This document shows positions 8,457-18,011 of a DNA stretch of 64,000 bases, piece after piece. Position numbers and translations under genes: made by a program. The notes beneath the pieces were generated by a model that was given only the letters and a program-made list of their open reading frames with translations, was not told the DNA's origin and did not search any database. This DNA comes from Asaia sp003994335 (lineage in GTDB: Bacteria; Pseudomonadota; Alphaproteobacteria; Acetobacterales; Acetobacteraceae), in the NCBI RefSeq assembly GCF_037151175.1, contig NZ_JBBCOR010000011.1, forward strand, positions 1 to 64,000, in the 5' to 3' direction. Every line of letters begins with the position of its first letter. Within the stretch, counting starts at the first letter, position 1.

Positions 8457-9458
8457 GTGATTACCCGAATGAAATCTTCCTGGCTGTTGACCGGTTTGCT
8501 GGCTCTTGGATTGGCGGCGTCCTCTCCGGCCATGGCGAAGGCTTTCGATGTGACCATTCTGGGCGCGCATGGCGGGCTCGATGACGGAAATCTCAGTGCC
8601 TATCTCCTGCGCGAGGAGGGAGCGCAAACGGGCGTGCTCCTTGACGCTGGTACGGTTCTGAATGGCGTGGACAAAGCCGATCAGGCCCACGCTTTCGTGT
8701 CCATTGCCGGGGCGGGCACGCTAGGCTATGCCCGCTCGGGCCGAATCGTCCATCAGGTGATCCAGGGCTATCTGCTCAGCCATGCCCATCTCGACCATGT
8801 CGCTGGGCTCGTGGCCATCTCGCCGGATGATCCGGGTAAGCCGCTCTATGCCTTGCCTTCTGTGAACGCTGTCCTGCAGGAGGATCTGTTCAATCATCGT
8901 GTCTGGCCCAATCTGGGCGATCGCGGGGTCAAGCCGGCACTGGGGTTGCTCCATTATCATGATCTGATACCCGGCCAGTCCATGGCTCTGGCCCATACCG
9001 CTCTGAGTGTCGAGGCCTACCCCTTGAGCCATGGGGGCGTGGAATCGACGGCCTTCCTGCTCCATTCAGGCCAGGATGCTCTGCTCTATCTGGGTGATAC
9101 CGGCCCTGACGCGCTCGAGGCAGGGCACAGGCTCGAAGCCCTGTGGTCGCATGTGGCGCCTCTCATCCGCACCCACAGGCTGCGCGGGATCATCATTGAA
9201 TGCTCCTACGACAATTCCCGGCCCGATACGCAGCTCTATGGTCATCTGACACCACGCTGGCTATTGGCAGAACTTGTCGCATTGCGCGCCAGCGCCGGGG
9301 TGTCGATGCGCGGCTTTCCCATACTCGTCGCACATATCAAGCCGCGTCTGAGCGAGGGCAAGAGCGCTGAGGCGCTCATCGGGGAAGAGCTGCGCGCCGG
9401 TAATGACGAAGGGTATGCGTTCACCATTGCCCGACAGGGGGCTGTCTGGCGGCCCTGA
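8457..9458 (+). CDS. Exported class II 3',5'-cyclic-nucleotide phosphodiesterase
   Basis: Metallo-beta-lactamase-fold phosphodiesterase of the class II family (yeast PDE1, Vibrio CpdP). The metal-binding SHAHLDH motif is at the end of a beta strand, followed by the family's PLSHGG and YLGDTGPD segments and a final HIKPR. An N-terminal signal peptide ending near SPAMA predicts a periplasmic enzyme, so it would hydrolyse extracellular or periplasmic cAMP/cGMP. GTG at 8457 is chosen because AGGAGG lies nine bases before it; the in-frame ATG at 8469 is 21 bases from that SD. 333 aa, family-typical. Confidence 0.85.
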   Translation: MITRMKSSWLLTGLLALGLAASSPAMAKAFDVTILGAHGGLDDGNLSAYLLREEGAQTGVLLDAGTVLNGVDKADQAHAFVSIAGAGTLGYARSGRIVHQVIQGYLLSHAHLDHVAGLVAISPDDPGKPLYALPSVNAVLQEDLFNHRVWPNLGDRGVKPALGLLHYHDLIPGQSMALAHTALSVEAYPLSHGGVESTAFLLHSGQDALLYLGDTGPDALEAGHRLEALWSHVAPLIRTHRLRGIIIECSYDNSRPDTQLYGHLTPRWLLAELVALRASAGVSMRGFPILVAHIKPRLSEGKSAEALIGEELRAGNDEGYAFTIARQGAVWRP

Positions 9459-9464
9459 GAGCCA

Positions 9465-9590
9465 CTACTTCTCCGGGGGATCGAAGAGACTGGACCGTGA
9501 TATCTTGTGCACCAGCAGAGCGGCAAAAAGCGGACCGATCGCGTAGCCTCCGAATACGAACACAAGCATGAAGTAATCGGCGCCGTTCAT
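9465..9590 (-). CDS. Possible 41-aa single-span membrane protein
   Basis: A short leftward frame encoding one hydrophobic stretch (FMLVFVFGGYAIGPLFAALL) followed by a basic then acidic tail. It is convergent with the phosphodiesterase gene, whose stop lies only six bases away. A GGAAAG sits about six bases before the ATG. The composition fits a small inner-membrane protein, but there is no family to name, and a chance frame cannot be excluded. Confidence 0.35.
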   Translation of the reverse strand: MNGADYFMLVFVFGGYAIGPLFAALLVHKISRSSLFDPPEK

Positions 9591-9771
9591 TTGTGCTTTC
9601 CAGCCTGCCGTCGGGGCGCGCACTCTACACGCAATGCCTGCGTCAAATCCATCGATCGGTCCGAGGATGTTTTTTGCGTGCTGAACGGTTCCCCTGAGCC
9701 GGGGGCTCTTGGAGGGGCGTGCTCGACAGGCTAGAGCTTTGGCCAAGATCAAGCGAAGAGCGAGAAGCAGG

Positions 9772-10620
9772 ATGACAAGCCACGCCAGGAGAAGCAGCCG
9801 AGACGGGGTTCTCGATCTGTATCCACATGTGGGGATCGGGCGTTTCAAGGCCGCCCTGGCCGATCTCTCGGTCGGAATACGGCTCTTGCCACTCGCGCTT
9901 ACCCTGGGCTGGCTCGACATCAAGATGCGCTACCGAGGCTCGATGCTCGGCCCGTTCTGGCTCACCATTTCCACGGCGGTCATGGTCGCTGCGCTCGGCG
10001 TTCTCTATGCCGAGCTTTTCAATATGGTGATCAAGGATTATCTGCCTTTTCTAGCCCTATCGCTGGTGCTCTGGGGATATATCTCGACCCTCATCGGCGA
10101 GAGCACCACGGTCTTTGCCAATGAGTCCCGTCTCATCCAGTCCGCCCGCATGCCGTTCAGCCTCTTTGCGCTTCAGGCAATCACCCGCAATCTGCTCGTC
10201 CTTGCGCATAATGCGGTGGTGGTGATCGCGGTTTTCGCCATCTTCCATGTCGTGCCGCATCATCTCTGGACGGTGCTGCCCGCCCTTGCGCTGTGGATCG
10301 TGGACAGCGTTGCGATCCTGCTCTGCCTCGGCCTGCTGGGCGCCCGGTTTCGCGATATTCCGCCTATCGTCATGTCCCTGCTTCAGGTGTTCTTCTTTGT
10401 CACGCCCATCATCTGGCGTCCCGAACTGGTTGGAACGCTGGCCGGATGGATGCTGATCAATCCGTTCTATCCGCTTCTGGCCATCGTCCGGGCGCCGTTG
10501 CTGGGCGAAATGCCCGCCCTGCTGATCTGGGAGGCGGCACTTGCTCATAGTGCAGTCCTCATCGTCTTCGCGATGCTTGTCTTTGCCCGTTTCCGCGCCC
10601 GTATCGCTTATTGGGTTTGA
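9772..10620 (+). CDS. ABC-2 type transporter permease for polysaccharide export (Wzm-like)
   Basis: 282 aa integral membrane protein with about six hydrophobic segments and the ABC-2 family hallmark near the N-terminus (DIKMRYRGSMLGPFW), just before the first membrane span. It would form the channel of a capsule or O-antigen type exporter with the ATPase encoded two bases downstream. ATG 9772 is selected because it precedes a short cytoplasmic leader and the conserved motif; the frame is open upstream without family character. No glycosyltransferase genes are adjacent, so the exported polymer is unknown. Confidence 0.87.
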   Translation: MTSHARRSSRDGVLDLYPHVGIGRFKAALADLSVGIRLLPLALTLGWLDIKMRYRGSMLGPFWLTISTAVMVAALGVLYAELFNMVIKDYLPFLALSLVLWGYISTLIGESTTVFANESRLIQSARMPFSLFALQAITRNLLVLAHNAVVVIAVFAIFHVVPHHLWTVLPALALWIVDSVAILLCLGLLGARFRDIPPIVMSLLQVFFFVTPIIWRPELVGTLAGWMLINPFYPLLAIVRAPLLGEMPALLIWEAALAHSAVLIVFAMLVFARFRARIAYWV

Positions 10621-10622
10621 TC

Positions 10623-11387
10623 ATGACCAGAGTTTCCGTCGATCGCCTCTGTCTTCATTTTCCGGTCTATCACGCCGAGAATCGCACGCTCAAACGCTCC
10701 ATGGCCAGGACGCTCGCGACACGTTCCAGCCATCGTGCGGGGAGCGCCCTTGTCGAGGATTCGCGTCATCGCGTCACCGTGGATGTGTTGCGTGATATCA
10801 GCTTTTCACTCGAGAGTGGCGAAAGGCTCGGACTGGTCGGGGGGAACGGTGCGGGCAAGACCACGCTGTTGCGCGCTCTGGCTGGTATATATGAGCCCGT
10901 ATCAGGGCGTGTGCGCATACGGGGCTCGATTGGCACGCTGCTCGACACCCAGCTTGGGATGAACATGGAGTTGACGGGCATCGAGAATGTCCGCCTGCGT
11001 TGTCTGTTTCATGGGATGGGCAAGGCCGGTACGGCCCGTATTCTCGAAAATGTTGCCGAATTTGCCGAGCTTGGTGATTTCATTGCCATGCCAGTCAAGA
11101 CTTATAGCAGCGGCATGCTCGTGCGACTGGCCTTCGGCCTCGCGACCGCAATCACGCCCGATGTGTTGCTGATGGATGAATGGTTCATGGCGGGCGATAT
11201 CACCTTTCTCGCCAAGGCCAAGGCGCGTATCGAGGCTCTGGTGCAGGAATCGGATGCGCTGATCATGTCCTCACATCAGCCCGATATCATGCGCCGGTGG
11301 TGCACGCGCCTGATCTGGCTTGATAACGGCAGGATTCGTATGGATGGCCCTACCGATATCGTGCTCGACGCCTATCTGGCGGGGTGA
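10623..11387 (+). CDS. ABC transporter ATP-binding protein for polysaccharide export (Wzt-like)
   Basis: 254 aa nucleotide-binding subunit. Walker A GGNGAGKTT (residues 73-81), signature YSSGM (161-165) and Walker B DVLLMDE (180-186) are intact. The long N-terminal insert before Walker A and the single-domain length match Wzt/KpsT-type exporters without a C-terminal sugar-binding domain, suggesting a polymer that is not capped by terminal modification. ATG 10623 follows the permease stop by two bases, so the pair is translationally coupled; an upstream in-frame TTG (10611) is less likely. Confidence 0.88.
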   Translation: MTRVSVDRLCLHFPVYHAENRTLKRSMARTLATRSSHRAGSALVEDSRHRVTVDVLRDISFSLESGERLGLVGGNGAGKTTLLRALAGIYEPVSGRVRIRGSIGTLLDTQLGMNMELTGIENVRLRCLFHGMGKAGTARILENVAEFAELGDFIAMPVKTYSSGMLVRLAFGLATAITPDVLLMDEWFMAGDITFLAKAKARIEALVQESDALIMSSHQPDIMRRWCTRLIWLDNGRIRMDGPTDIVLDAYLAG

Positions 11388-11403
11388 GGGGCGCCACAAG
11401 GGA

Positions 11404-11429
11404 GCGCTCTTTCCCTCAAAGGAGAGCGC
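11404..11429 (+). terminator. Imperfect hairpin after the ABC exporter genes
   Basis: GCGCTCT at 11404-11410 pairs with AGAGCGC at 11423-11429 across a 12-base loop, 16 bases after the stop codon. There is no U tract, so it may only stabilise the 3' end. Confidence 0.3.
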
Positions 11430-11502
11430 GCTTCCGGGAGGCCAGCAAAAAACGCCACCAGAGGTGACGACATGCGACGGTTATATTTTTCTCGGAATAA
11501 AA

Positions 11503-11579
<77 letters not shown>

Positions 11580-11759
11580 ATGAAGCATTTTCTGCTTCAG
11601 CAACCGCTTCGGAGAAGGTCGTAACGTCCTCGTCTTCGGTGAAGGGGGAACTACCAGTCTCCCTCACCTTTGGCAACAGGGCGGTGCTGTTTTTTTTCAT
11701 TTTTCTTGCCGGACTCCCTTCGCGCCCGCTCTTCCGCACGACGGGGCCCAGCTTGTAAT

Positions 11760-12959
11760 TCAGGTGTGGGAGGGCTCCAGAAGCATATCGCGACAAGAAG
11801 CCGGGGCGTTGATCGGGTTACATCGGGCGACGAGCCCCTTGCCGAAGCCGACCGAGTAACCGTGCCATGGGGCAGGTTCGAAAGCCGGGTAATCCGTGCT
11901 GATCAGATGGGCGCCGGATTCGAACGCGACGTCCCGGCGATCAAGCGCATTCTGCCTTGCCTCGATCGTATTTGCATCGGCCCGTGTCCGTACCAGATAG
12001 CCGCGTTTCACCAGTGCCGGAATCGTGGTCGCAGCGGCCTTGTTGTCTACAGCATCGCTGCCATTTCCCTTGGCGCCGATAAAGCCCTCATTGACTTCCG
12101 TAAATCCACAATCCGGATCGCCCGGGCGGGCATTGGTAAACACGATTCGATTGCGCAGGGCAGGATGGCCCTTGACGTAGCGCGCCGTATCATGCGGCCG
12201 GTCGAACACGAACACGATCTTGCCTCGGGCCTGGGCGAGGCTGGGCCAGCCATGGCTGCGCACCCCGTCATCGAGAGTCGGAGCATTGCCACGCACATCG
12301 TCCGGTGTGATCAGCGCTGCGCGACCGAAGACGGCAACCAGTTCCGCATCGAGGCGGTCATAGGTGGCAGGTGTGAAGACTTCAGGCTTGGTAAAATCGA
12401 TTTTTCCGCCACCAAACGGAATATCCTGCTTGGTCTCGAGATCGATGAAAACCGGTACATGGCCCGGATGCGCGTCGGACCATGCCTTGACCTGCTCCAG
12501 ACAGGATCTGAGAGGCTGGCAGCTCGACCTCTGATCGATATCGACGATATGCATCACCTTGAAATCCGTACCCTGCATGGCTTCGGGAGCTGTGGGGTCG
12601 GCATCGGGGGTAAGACCTGCCTTACGCTCCCATTCCGGTCCCTTGGGGTGGGCGTAGCGCCCGCCCTGGGTGTCGGCGTAGATATCGATCTCGAGCTGGC
12701 GTACCCCGTGATCGAGCTGTGCCGTCAGCGTGTCATGGTGATAATCAAGCGCGATGGCTGCCTGGGGCGACAGCTTGGTGAGCCATTGCAGCGTTACCGG
12801 TGAGATGTCGCGCCGATAGGAGTTGTGTGTGCCGATCACCTGAATCTGGTTGAGATGCACGCTGTCATCCATGGCCGCATTCTGAGCACGCGCATGGGGC
12901 AGGGAAAGGAATATGAGTCCTGCCAGCGAGGTCATGGTGAACAGGCTTTGAAGTTTCAT
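11760..12959 (-). CDS. Secreted Ca2+-dependent phosphoinositide-type phospholipase C
   Basis: 399 aa with a signal peptide ending near HARAQ. The mature part has the PI-PLC TIM-barrel pattern: IGTHNSYRR with a catalytic-type His45, RQLEIDIY with Glu and Asp metal ligands, a second His in VMHIVDID and the late FVFDRP and ISTDYP strands. It resembles the Ca2+-dependent bacterial PLC family (Streptomyces type) rather than the Bacillus type. It would cleave phosphatidylinositol or similar lipids outside the inner membrane. It is divergent from a TonB receptor (274 bp apart). The window also holds a full inositol catabolic operon 30 kb away, so release of inositol from lipids is a plausible role. 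Confidence 0.85.
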   Translation of the reverse strand: MKLQSLFTMTSLAGLIFLSLPHARAQNAAMDDSVHLNQIQVIGTHNSYRRDISPVTLQWLTKLSPQAAIALDYHHDTLTAQLDHGVRQLEIDIYADTQGGRYAHPKGPEWERKAGLTPDADPTAPEAMQGTDFKVMHIVDIDQRSSCQPLRSCLEQVKAWSDAHPGHVPVFIDLETKQDIPFGGGKIDFTKPEVFTPATYDRLDAELVAVFGRAALITPDDVRGNAPTLDDGVRSHGWPSLAQARGKIVFVFDRPHDTARYVKGHPALRNRIVFTNARPGDPDCGFTEVNEGFIGAKGNGSDAVDNKAAATTIPALVKRGYLVRTRADANTIEARQNALDRRDVAFESGAHLISTDYPAFEPAPWHGYSVGFGKGLVARCNPINAPASCRDMLLEPSHT

Positions 12960-13233
12960 CGCGCAATCCTGAAAGGGCTTGAGTAATGGGCCGGATCAAA
13001 GAACATCCATCTGGAATTCACCAGACGAAATCCATGATTCATAAATAGTTCACCCGATTGAATTGAACGCGAAACAAATAATCCACGGATCAATCACAAC
13101 CTGCGTCGCTGTGCCTGTGTAAAAGCGCGCGAACACCGCTCGACAGGGATGGTCCGCCTCTTATGGCTCGCTGAGAGTCAGAAAGCTTCGCGAAAGCCAT
13201 CGCAGGGAATGCGGCGATGACGGAGTTGTTCAG

Positions 13234-15576
13234 TTGAAGCAATCGACGATAAGAAGCGGGCTTTCTCTTCTGATTCCTGCCCTCGCGCTTTTGGGGGAAT
13301 TCCCGGCAGTGGCCGCCAGAAACGACCATATGGTTGCCCCGCGAAAATCCATCAGCGCCCCTGTGGCGCGTGAGAAACGTCTCGAGCGGATCAGTATTCG
13401 CGAGAAACGCAGGGTTATAGGCGGCGGGTTGATGAAGACCCAGACCAGCCCTCGGGCGACAAGCGAAGTGACGCAGGACTATATTGCCAGGCAGGCCCCA
13501 ACGCTGAGCCCGACCAGCCTGATTGCAAGCCTGCCCGGCGTGCAGGCAGGGAATGAATCGCCGTTGAGCACCCAGTCTGAAACCCTGCATATCCGGGGAC
13601 TGGACCAGACGCAGATCGGCTTCGTGTTCGAGGGTATTCCGGCCGCAGATGTCTTCAGCTACGCGCCCTGGAATGCGGCGATGGTCGATAACGAAAACCT
13701 CGCCTCGATCAGCGTGACGCAAGGTTCGGTCGATCTGACAGCGCCTCTTTATAATGCCGATGGTGCTCAGGTGAGCATGAAAGCGCTGCGCCCTTCCGAC
13801 AAGGCAGGCGGCACGCTCTCTCTAGGGGGTGGTACGCATAGCCTGCAAAAGGAATTCCTGCGTCTTGATACGGGCGAAATCGGGCATAGTGATGTCCGGG
13901 CCTATGCTTCCTTCTCCCATTCCTCGGCCAATCTCTGGCGTGGCCCCGGCGATGTCGCGCGATATCATGTCGACGCCAATCTGGAAAAACGCTGGTCGAA
14001 GGGGAATGTGAGTGACGTGATTTTCGGCTATAATCAGGGCCGACAGACCATTTATCGCTATCCCAATCTCGCACAATGGCAACAATACGGAACGGGCTTC
14101 AATTACACGGCGCCCTACACGCCCGGCAGCTATACCTATTACAAGCTCAATGAGCGCTTCACCAACGTCGCCTTCGGCACGATCCGCAATGATTTTCGTC
14201 TTGGCGGTCACTGGTTCCTGCATGTCACCCTCTACGGGATCAGCCAGATGGGGCCGAATAATTACGGCATGGCGGTACCGACGGCCAATGGCTATATCGG
14301 CACACAGCGCTACGACTATCTGGATGGCTATCAGGGTCAGAACCGTACGCTTCTGGTGCAGAGCGTTCACCCCTGGGAGCAGCGCAGTTCGGGTGTGACT
14401 GCGTCTCTCGACTGGAAGACGCGACACAACACGCTCACCTTTTTTTACTTCTATTCCTACGCCGATCATCAAGAGCGTCAGGATCGCTTCGCGGTGGGTG
14501 ATGATGGCTCGGTGACGTGGAAAGACCCGCTCACGGCGAATGGGCGTCTGCTCACGGGTTATGACATCAACCAGACGCAGCAGCTCAACGCACTCGGGTT
14601 TGACGACAAGCTCAGCTTCCTGGCTGATCGCCTGAATTTTGACGCTGGGTTCAAGGCCACCATGGTCTCACGCATGACCTCGCAGAATGTACCAGGAGCG
14701 TCTCCCTATAAGGTGTCCCCCAATAACTTCATTCCGACGCCGCAATTTCTGGCCAGTTATCAGATCACGCGCAAGGATCAACTCTATCTGAATGCGACGA
14801 CATCCTATCGTCTGCCCGCTGGCTACTCCGCCTATGTTCCGGCCTTCGGCAATACGTCACCCAGCCCGACCACCATCCCACCCAATACTCTGCAGCCGGA
14901 ATATTTCATAGGTGAGGAACTGGGCTATCGACATCATGCCCGCATTTCGGTTTCTGTCGCCGGTTTCCATTATAATCTGACCAATCACCAGATCAGCAGC
15001 CTGGCGTATCAGCCGGGGAGCACAATTCTGGTCAGTAGTCAGATTGCCGCAGGAGGTGAGGAAGCCTGGGGCATCCAGGCCGAACTGGCCACGCGTCCCT
15101 CGCATCATCTGAGCGTCTACTTGTCGGGCCAGTATCTGCGCACGCGGCTCGGCAATAATGTCAGTGCGGGGAACGATTATCTACCGACCAGGGGAAAATC
15201 GGCTCCCGGCGCGCCGAAATATACCGGAGCCATTGGCCTGACCTATGATGACAGTCTCTGGTTCGGCAATTTCAATCTGCGCTATCAGGACTCCCAGTCC
15301 TCTACACTCATGAATGACCAGAGCATTCCTGCTTTCGTCACAGCCGACCTCTCCATGGGGCGCAAACTGCCTGATCTCGGGACACGTGTTCATCCGCGCG
15401 CCATGCTGAACCTGATCAATCTGGGTGGGGCAAACTATCTTTCGGGTCTGGGCGGGTTCGGTATCAGCGCCCAACCACGCACGGGTATCTTCGGTAACAA
15501 GGTGGGGGCGTCCAGCCCGGTTTTTGTCGTCGGTTCGGCTTTCACGGCCATGGCGTCACTGGCTGCAGATTTCTGA
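13234..15576 (+). CDS. TonB-dependent outer-membrane receptor
   Basis: 780 aa. An N-terminal signal (LLIPALALLGEFPAVAA) precedes a plug domain (SLPGVQAG, then LHIRGLDQTQIGFVFEGIP) and a 22-strand-type barrel ending in an aromatic Phe (SLAADF), as required for barrel assembly. It starts with TTG at 13234 behind a GGAG eight bases upstream. The ligand is not evident. The gene is divergent from the secreted phospholipase C, which suggests either uptake of a lipid-derived product or coincidence; the plug lacks any extra N-terminal signalling domain, so it does not control a FecR-type system. Confidence 0.87.
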   Translation: MKQSTIRSGLSLLIPALALLGEFPAVAARNDHMVAPRKSISAPVAREKRLERISIREKRRVIGGGLMKTQTSPRATSEVTQDYIARQAPTLSPTSLIASLPGVQAGNESPLSTQSETLHIRGLDQTQIGFVFEGIPAADVFSYAPWNAAMVDNENLASISVTQGSVDLTAPLYNADGAQVSMKALRPSDKAGGTLSLGGGTHSLQKEFLRLDTGEIGHSDVRAYASFSHSSANLWRGPGDVARYHVDANLEKRWSKGNVSDVIFGYNQGRQTIYRYPNLAQWQQYGTGFNYTAPYTPGSYTYYKLNERFTNVAFGTIRNDFRLGGHWFLHVTLYGISQMGPNNYGMAVPTANGYIGTQRYDYLDGYQGQNRTLLVQSVHPWEQRSSGVTASLDWKTRHNTLTFFYFYSYADHQERQDRFAVGDDGSVTWKDPLTANGRLLTGYDINQTQQLNALGFDDKLSFLADRLNFDAGFKATMVSRMTSQNVPGASPYKVSPNNFIPTPQFLASYQITRKDQLYLNATTSYRLPAGYSAYVPAFGNTSPSPTTIPPNTLQPEYFIGEELGYRHHARISVSVAGFHYNLTNHQISSLAYQPGSTILVSSQIAAGGEEAWGIQAELATRPSHHLSVYLSGQYLRTRLGNNVSAGNDYLPTRGKSAPGAPKYTGAIGLTYDDSLWFGNFNLRYQDSQSSTLMNDQSIPAFVTADLSMGRKLPDLGTRVHPRAMLNLINLGGANYLSGLGGFGISAQPRTGIFGNKVGASSPVFVVGSAFTAMASLAADF

Positions 15577-15731
15577 GCGTGAGGCGGGCTTTGCTCCGCG
15601 CACTGCGAAAGGGATGTCGTTCCTGGGAAAACCTGTTCGCGGTCGCTCAAACGGGATGGTCCACGCACGAAGCTGTGTGCAGAGCGGCGGTGTTTTCGTT
15701 CTAATACAAAGGCCGTTTCAGGGGAGGGATC

Positions 15732-16340
15732 ATGGATACGCGTCACGCCTATTGGGACCGGGTCTATACTGAAAAGCCGGAGACGGCGGTTAGCTGGTAT
15801 GAGCTTTGTCCAGCTTCGTCTCTCGACCTCATTCTCCGCAATGCTCCTGCGAAGGGGAACGTGATCGATATCGGGGGTGGAGCCTCGTTCCTGCCCGACC
15901 ATCTGTTTGAGGCCGGTTTTGACGAGGTCACGAGCCTCGATCTTTCCGCTGTGGCGCTTGCTCGTGTGGCCCGTCGTCTCGACCGCTTTCGGGACCGCCA
16001 TCGCTGTATCGTGGCAGATGTCACGCAGTGGTCGCCCGACAAGCATTATGATGTCTGGCACGACCGCGCAGCTCTGCATTTTTTGACCGAGCCTGAAGAC
16101 CAAAGGCGCTATGGCGCTGCCCTGCGGTCCGCGCTCGCGCCGGGCGGTATCGCCGTTATTGGCGGCTTCGCCCCGAACGGGCCTTCGCGCTGCTCAGGCC
16201 TGCCCGTAATCCAGCATGACAGCGCGTCCTTGTTGGACATGCTCGGCACAGAGTTCAAGTTGCTGGAATCCATCGAGCATCTACACGAAACCCCAGGGGG
16301 GTCGAAACGAATTTTTTGTTTTTCTGTTATTTCGAAATAA
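15732..16340 (+). CDS. Class I SAM-dependent methyltransferase
   Basis: 202 aa cytoplasmic enzyme. The glycine-rich SAM motif is VIDIGGGAS (about residues 44-52), followed by the acidic strand TSLDLS that contacts the ribose, and the later LAPGGIAVIGGF strand of the Rossmann fold. The N-terminal WDRVYTEKPETAVSWYE opening is typical of a group of small methyltransferases of unknown substrate. A GGGGAGGG SD precedes the ATG. It stands alone, 155 bp after the TonB receptor gene. Confidence 0.85.
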   Translation: MDTRHAYWDRVYTEKPETAVSWYELCPASSLDLILRNAPAKGNVIDIGGGASFLPDHLFEAGFDEVTSLDLSAVALARVARRLDRFRDRHRCIVADVTQWSPDKHYDVWHDRAALHFLTEPEDQRRYGAALRSALAPGGIAVIGGFAPNGPSRCSGLPVIQHDSASLLDMLGTEFKLLESIEHLHETPGGSKRIFCFSVISK

Positions 16341-16660
16341 AGATATACAGAACGTCTATTATCCTCTGATTCGATCGCATATTTTTTCTATAAATCTGAA
16401 TTTTAATACGGGTAAAATCGAGAAAATTTAGTTATTATGCAATATTTATAAATGTCATTTATATTTTTTTATAATCTCGCTAAGGGGCGCGATTGGCCTC
16501 AACTATAGGTGAGTTTTGTTTACTCAAGTTTCATCATCCGCACCACGGGACTGATCGCAACGGGCTAAGGCAGGCGTAGAGTGCGTAGCCGATGTTTGGC
16601 CAAAATCAGAAGATCTCGAACGATCGAGCTATAACTTCTGTCGTGGAGTCATTGGGATGA
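16341..16660. other. Intergenic region between convergent genes, AT-rich first half
   Basis: About 320 bp. The first 150 bp are strongly AT-rich and include T runs; the second half is GC-rich. Both flanking genes point into it. I see no gene, strong hairpin or repeat here. The GC-rich half could be a decayed mobile-element end, but no recognisable coding remnant was found. Confidence 0.4.
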
Positions 16661-17449
16661 CTACCTTGGGTCTTGCGAAAAGCCATGTTTTTTAAACAAG
16701 GTTTTAAGAATGGTGCGTCGCTGTTCGCCCTGCAGTGTGTCCGCATCTATGGCCCAGAATGAAAGATGAGGCATGTTTATCACAGGAATGCGTCGTCCGG
16801 CGATCGTGCACACTCCAGAATGAATTTTCCATGCGGCGTGATGCGCCTCGTAAAAGTTAAAAAAGTCTGCGTTGATGCCCCGTCGGAATGCGTTGCGGCT
16901 ACCATGAGTCAGGATTATTCTTGGATGAATTGCCTGCACGAAGAGTTCATGGACGGGGCGGCATTGCGCGATGGCAAGTGTAAAATTCTCGTGCAAACGC
17001 AGATTGCGCGAACGGGTGAAGACCAGATTACTCGCAGCAACGCTGCGGACTTCCAGCCCCATCATTACGAAAAGCATTTGTATCCGGCGCTGTAATGGTG
17101 CCTCTCCAGGGCGCAAGGTTTTCGGGGGATCGCGCCATGATTGGTCCAGAAAAGCGTTCAAACCAGATCGGCTTGCCGCAAGTGAATGTCCCAAGGTTCC
17201 ATCGGGGGTACTTTCGGGGCTACCTCCGGGATTGAGCCCGAGAAAATATACTGGGCCCGATTTTAGAGTTGTGACATCGCTATAAAGGACCGCGCCTGAG
17301 GCATCGAGTAGTGAGTTTTTCCCATGCGAGGCCTGAGAGGCCAGGTAGGCCTCAGCTTGATCGAGAACGGCGTGCGGTTGGAGATTGAACATCGGATGGT
17401 GATCCTGAAGCAGAGCCGTATCTTGGGATGCAAGGCGAGAAGAGGGCAT
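16661..17449 (-). CDS. Uracil-DNA-glycosylase-fold protein
   Basis: 262 aa. Residues 67-76 read YFLGLNPGGS, the first active-site strand of the UDG superfamily (GxNPGG with a Pro-Gly after Asn). The last strand, VINMPHLSFW, replaces the usual HPSP motif with MPHLSF, so catalytic DNA glycosylase activity is uncertain. No signal peptide or membrane segment. The start is ambiguous: ATG 17449 has GAGG close by, while ATG 17392 (MFNLQPHAV) would drop 19 residues without conserved features. Function is unknown beyond the fold. Confidence 0.6.
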   Translation of the reverse strand: MPSSRLASQDTALLQDHHPMFNLQPHAVLDQAEAYLASQASHGKNSLLDASGAVLYSDVTTLKSGPVYFLGLNPGGSPESTPDGTLGHSLAASRSGLNAFLDQSWRDPPKTLRPGEAPLQRRIQMLFVMMGLEVRSVAASNLVFTRSRNLRLHENFTLAIAQCRPVHELFVQAIHPRIILTHGSRNAFRRGINADFFNFYEAHHAAWKIHSGVCTIAGRRIPVINMPHLSFWAIDADTLQGEQRRTILKTLFKKHGFSQDPR

Positions 17450-17521
17450 GGACCTCGTTGCAGTCCGGCTTCACTATCCTGTCCTGGAGCAGTTTAGGCA
17501 ATGCGAGGGGCATATCGAGAG

Positions 17522-17977
17522 ATGGACATCGGGACTGACGATCTTTCCAGCGAGGAAACGCGGGCTCTTCTTGCCGTGCATCTGGCTGGCATGGCCGAGA
17601 GTTCGCCCGAGGCGTTCCGGTTCGCACTTGATCTGTCCGGTTTGATGGTACCCGAGGTGACGGTGTGGTCTGCACGCATCGACGGGCGGGTTGCAGCGAT
17701 CGGCGCCCTGAAGATCTTCGGTGAGGGGGTGGGGGAGGTCAAATCCATGCGCACCCATCCCGATTTTCTCGGGCGGGGGGCAGGGGCAGCGATTCTCGCT
17801 ACGATTATCGCCGCGGCCAGGGCGCACGGGCTGAGATGTCTGAGTCTTGAGACCGGTACGGCCCCCTCCTTCGCGGCCGCGATAAGGCTCTATCGCCGAA
17901 GCGGCTTCGAGAGCGGCCCGCCTTTCGGTCCCTATCAGGCGAGCCCCCACAACCAGTTCTTTCACCTGACACTCTGA
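17522..17977 (+). CDS. GNAT family N-acetyltransferase
   Basis: 151 aa acyltransferase with the GNAT acetyl-CoA pyrophosphate-binding segment THPDFLGRGAGAAIL (R/Q-x-x-G-x-G/A type), a preceding VKSMRT strand, and a C-terminal AAIRLYRRSGFESG motif B. ATG 17522 is chosen because the homologous acetyltransferases open with a DDLSSEE-like strand; ATG 17501 is in frame but adds seven unneeded residues. It is convergent with the ThDP enzyme gene. The acceptor substrate is unknown. Confidence 0.85.
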   Translation: MDIGTDDLSSEETRALLAVHLAGMAESSPEAFRFALDLSGLMVPEVTVWSARIDGRVAAIGALKIFGEGVGEVKSMRTHPDFLGRGAGAAILATIIAAARAHGLRCLSLETGTAPSFAAAIRLYRRSGFESGPPFGPYQASPHNQFFHLTL

Positions 17978-18011
17978 TACCGGGCACGAGGAACTGGCCG
18001 CTTTGGAGGAA

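Noticed and set aside
16500..16660. Possible decayed insertion sequence
   Set aside because: GC-rich and somewhat repetitive, but no translation resembled a transposase and no inverted ends were found.
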